This document shows, one piece after another, positions 61,603 to 64,000 of a stretch of DNA of 64,000 nt. The stretch is from NCBI GenBank assembly GCA_964487255.1, contig CAZAQV010000016.1, positions 62,001-126,000 of the forward strand, read 5' to 3'. The DNA is from CAZAQV01 sp964487255. GTDB taxonomy: Bacteria > Myxococcota_A > Polyangia > Polyangiales > CAZAQV01. A model generated the notes under the pieces. The model was not told the origin of the DNA and ran no database searches. It saw only the letters and a program-made list of their open reading frames with translations. How positions within the stretch are numbered: the stretch's first letter is position 1; every line of letters starts with the position of its first letter. Made by a program: the position numbers and the translations under genes.

Positions 61603-63618
61603 ATGAGTGATATCCCGCAATCGATGAGCTGTGTCGTCCATGTCGCTGTCACGTTTTGCCTTCTCGTCTTGGGTTGCTCCAGCGATGGCCGAGGAGGCGA
61701 GGGTGTGGATGGTGGAACCGAAGCGGGAACGAGATCCGGCGCGGCGCTTCCGGAACCACCTCGGCCGCCTATTTTTTTACCGTGTCCGACGGGTTGGACG
61801 GAGCTTCAAGTCGAGGACCTGACGCGCTGTGAACCCGCCGCACTTGAGGGTTCGCAAAGCTGCGCAGATGGCGAGGTGCGGTTTGCCAGAGATGATGATT
61901 GCAGACCGATAGGCTCCGCGTGTCCGTCCGAGGCGTTTGCCGCCGCTCCAGACGACGCGAAACGCGTGCACTACGTGAGCGCCGATGTCGGAGCGGGCGG
62001 TGATGGAAGCGCAGCCAAGCCTTTCGCAACGATCGGTGAGGCTTTCGCGAAGGTCGCTGACGGCGATGCTGTATTGCTAAGCAAAGGCGTGCATTCGGGC
62101 GGTGCGCAGCTGCCTTCTGGGATTACGATGCTTGGTGCGTGTGCTGCACAAACGGTGATCCAAACGGATCCCGCGCGGGCTGCGCTAACGTTTATCGGCA
62201 CCCATGCCACGGTGGGTGATGTGAGCATCGTTGGCGGCAGCAATGGCATTCGTGTTGATTCGGGAACGTTGACGCTCCAAGGTGTGTCGGTTCGCGAAAC
62301 GGCCGGTCACGGGTTGCTGATCGCGGGCGACCAAAGCCGTTTGTTGGGCTCGCGGATTGAAGTTCGCGATACGAAACGCGGCGCATCGGAGGACGGGCGC
62401 GGCGTTGTGATCGGTATCGGTGCGCAAGCGCAAATTGAAGCACTCCGGGTTGAGCAGACCGCATCGCTCGGGCTGTGGGTGGCCGAAGCCAGTGCCATTG
62501 TTGAAGGTGCAATACTTCGCGAAAACAGCACTGAACTTCTCGAGGCTCGCGCCGCCGTGCGGGCTTCTTATGCGGGCGTACTCGAACTCTCGGGGGCCTG
62601 GGTAGAAGGTGCGGTGCAGGCCGTAAATGAAGGAACGTCTTTGACCATTCACGATGCACAGCTCGGTCGTACGCTCCAGGTCGCAAGTGAGGGCACGCCG
62701 GGGCTTTTTGTCGCGGATCAAGCTTCGCTGGAGCTGCAACGAGTGCACATTTCGAAGGGACCATCGCCTGCCATTCTGGCAGAGGAGGGGAGTTCGCTCT
62801 CAGTCGAAGATGTCCACATCGACGAAACGATGGTCAGCGAAAACGCCCCCGATGTTGTGCTCTCTGCAGCGGACGCGGCCTCCGTCTCCTTAGCGCGTGT
62901 CCGTATCGACGGGGGGCCAGACGTCGGGATGCTTCACACGGGCGTGATAGAGGCGCAGTGGAGCGATATTGATATTCGCGGCACGTATGTGGATGAAGCG
63001 TCTGGCGTAATCGGCTTCGCTGTCCTCTTGTTGCAGCAGAACAGCATCGGTATAGAGCGGCTTGCGGTTCGCGACGCAACGTCGGGCATCGCTGTTTTGC
63101 AGAGTCACGCGACGCTCATGGATGTGAGCGTTCAAAACACGGGGCAGGTCAGTGACGAAGTCGATCTCTATGGGGTCGGACTCATCGTCGCCCAGTCGGA
63201 TGTGGTGGCATCTCGCCTGCAAGTTGATGCGGCGCGCGTCAATGGCGTTGCGGTTGAAGAAGCCTCGTTGCAGACGACTGATTTGACGATCGCCAACACA
63301 CAAGAGCGCCTATGCGGCGAACAGCGCTGCGAAAAAGCTCAGTACGGCTCCGGTTTGGTGGCCCTTACGGGCAGCACGGTTACCGTGGACGCTTTTGACA
63401 TCGACGCCAACGCGCTCTGTGGTGTGCGTGTTCTGTCAGACTCCAGTGTTGACATGAAAAACGGACGTATTTCCAGTCAGCCCATCGGTATTAATATCGA
63501 GCAGGACGACTACGACGTGCGCCGCCTAAGCGACGGGGTTGTGTTGGAGGCTAACGACCGCAACATCGCACGCGTTCAGCTTCCCGCTCCGCAATTCCCA
63601 GTTGATTTCATGTTTTGA
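61603..63618 (+). CDS. Parallel beta-helix lipoprotein
   Basis: 671 aa from the ATG at 61603; a longer frame upstream overlaps the kinase start antisense. Lipobox LVLGC (Cys25), a Gly/Glu-rich linker and a Cys-rich N-terminal part (CPTGWTELQVEDLTRCEPAA, SCADGEVRFARDDDCRPIGS). Then VHYVSADVGAGGDGSAAKPF with ATIGEAFAKVADGDAVLLSK, the typical opening of a pectate-lyase-like/NosD beta-helix, and about 15 coils (GVSVRETAGHGLLIAGDQSR, LRVEQTASLGLWVAEASAIV, MKNGRISSQPIGINIEQDDY). It is divergent from the kinase, 68 bp apart. It is related in plan to the lipoprotein at 56450. Confidence 0.85.
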   Translation: MSDIPQSMSCVVHVAVTFCLLVLGCSSDGRGGEGVDGGTEAGTRSGAALPEPPRPPIFLPCPTGWTELQVEDLTRCEPAALEGSQSCADGEVRFARDDDCRPIGSACPSEAFAAAPDDAKRVHYVSADVGAGGDGSAAKPFATIGEAFAKVADGDAVLLSKGVHSGGAQLPSGITMLGACAAQTVIQTDPARAALTFIGTHATVGDVSIVGGSNGIRVDSGTLTLQGVSVRETAGHGLLIAGDQSRLLGSRIEVRDTKRGASEDGRGVVIGIGAQAQIEALRVEQTASLGLWVAEASAIVEGAILRENSTELLEARAAVRASYAGVLELSGAWVEGAVQAVNEGTSLTIHDAQLGRTLQVASEGTPGLFVADQASLELQRVHISKGPSPAILAEEGSSLSVEDVHIDETMVSENAPDVVLSAADAASVSLARVRIDGGPDVGMLHTGVIEAQWSDIDIRGTYVDEASGVIGFAVLLLQQNSIGIERLAVRDATSGIAVLQSHATLMDVSVQNTGQVSDEVDLYGVGLIVAQSDVVASRLQVDAARVNGVAVEEASLQTTDLTIANTQERLCGEQRCEKAQYGSGLVALTGSTVTVDAFDIDANALCGVRVLSDSSVDMKNGRISSQPIGINIEQDDYDVRRLSDGVVLEANDRNIARVQLPAPQFPVDFMF

Positions 63619-63652
63619 GCCGACCATGATTCGCCCCCGTCTCCATCGTCGC

Positions 63653-64000
63653 TTAACCGCAATATGCGCTGCATGTGGCGTCACAGGTAGTGTCAGCGCC
63701 GGGGACGCAATAGCCGGCCTCGTTGCAGAAGCCTTCACAGCGGTCGCGGCATGCGGGTACGCATGTGGGGCCGATTTCTTGGAAGTCGACGCAATAGTCG
63801 GCGTAGGGACAGGCGCCCAATTCACAGGCCTTGAGCGCGCGGGTCATGCACACGCCGAGAACGCAGATGCCCTTGCGACCATTCGCACTCTCGCATTCGT
63901 CATCGCAGCCGCACGCCTCGCCCGGCATCTGATAGCCGGGCGGCACGTTTTGCTCTTGGGTGGGCTCTTTGCTACCGGCGTCCGGGTCGACTGCGGCGAG
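63653..64000 (-). CDS. Cys-rich protein (5' end outside the window)
   Basis: The frame runs off the right edge; 116 C-terminal residues are visible. They begin with an Asp/Lys/Glu linker (AVDPDAGSKEPTQEQNVPP), then GEACGCDDECESANGRKGIC and eight or more further Cys residues in pairs (CELGACPYADYC, CVPACRDRCEGFC, CDATCSAYCG). The spacing resembles small disulfide-rich domains in secreted myxobacterial proteins. It ends 34 bp from the beta-helix lipoprotein gene, convergent with it. Likely an exported lipoprotein, but the N-terminus is not seen. Confidence 0.7.
   Translation of the reverse strand, partial: LAAVDPDAGSKEPTQEQNVPPGYQMPGEACGCDDECESANGRKGICVLGVCMTRALKACELGACPYADYCVDFQEIGPTCVPACRDRCEGFCNEAGYCVPGADTTCDATCSAYCG

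Overview
The window looks like a chromosomal segment of a GC-rich Gram-negative predator/soil-type bacterium, most probably a myxobacterium-like member of Myxococcota (former Deltaproteobacteria). The reasons are the three Hanks-type Ser/Thr kinases (one with the HRDVSPQN catalytic loop common in myxobacterial kinases), many lipoproteins with Asp/Ala-rich linkers after the lipobox Cys, secreted proteins with Cys/Asp-rich CxDGxDNDxDGxxDC motifs, TPR-PEGA proteins, and beta-helix lipoproteins. There are two 100-N assembly gaps, both inside tandem repeats, so this is a scaffolded draft. No rRNA, tRNA, CRISPR array, integrase or transposase was seen.

Layout. 1-16 kb: end of glmU, a TPR protein and kinase pair, an LRR lipoprotein with nth, a lipoprotein, a fructosamine-kinase-like gene paired with a HAD phosphatase, an SRAP-domain DNA-repair gene, lipoproteins with a di-heme cytochrome, a C2-PDZ lipoprotein, pyk and a second kinase. 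16-20 kb: repeat arrays with gaps flanking mepA and rlmKL. 20-28 kb: aldehyde dehydrogenase, an M3 peptidase, and a leftward five-gene run (small partner, HTTM membrane protein, HutF-like deiminase, two bPH2-domain membrane proteins). 28-36 kb: a translationally coupled trio (TPR-PEGA protein, two related lipoproteins), era and an outer-membrane protein. 36-47 kb: housekeeping block with an F-type ATP synthase operon (b', b, delta, alpha, gamma, but no beta or epsilon), argJ, trkA-trkH and selO. 47-54 kb: a type-I-secretion-like operon (ABC protein, HlyD, TolC, plus an unknown 499-aa protein) with a divergent winged-helix regulator. 54-55.6 kb: a decayed region with truncated gene ends and a frameshifted lipoprotein. 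55.6-64 kb: an ECF-type sigma factor, a beta-helix lipoprotein, a 1225-aa kinase/AAA/TPR protein, another beta-helix lipoprotein and a Cys-rich protein running off the end.

Most notable signals. (1) A dispersed family of hairpins with a constant TGCT-NNT-AGCA tip and stems that change on both arms together; copies are intergenic, tandemly arrayed, or inserted into genes (5' end of a lipoprotein gene, 3' end of mepA). (2) A complete ABC/HlyD/TolC export operon whose ABC protein has lost Walker A, Q-loop, signature, catalytic Glu and H-loop residues, so it probably cannot hydrolyse ATP, controlled from an AT-rich divergent promoter that overlaps paired ATGCAT palindromes. (3) Several housekeeping enzymes with altered key residues (Nth without the fourth Fe-S cysteine, RlmK half with altered DPPxF motif, HAD with DxM in place of DxD). 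All functional statements are from reading motifs by eye; no database search was run.
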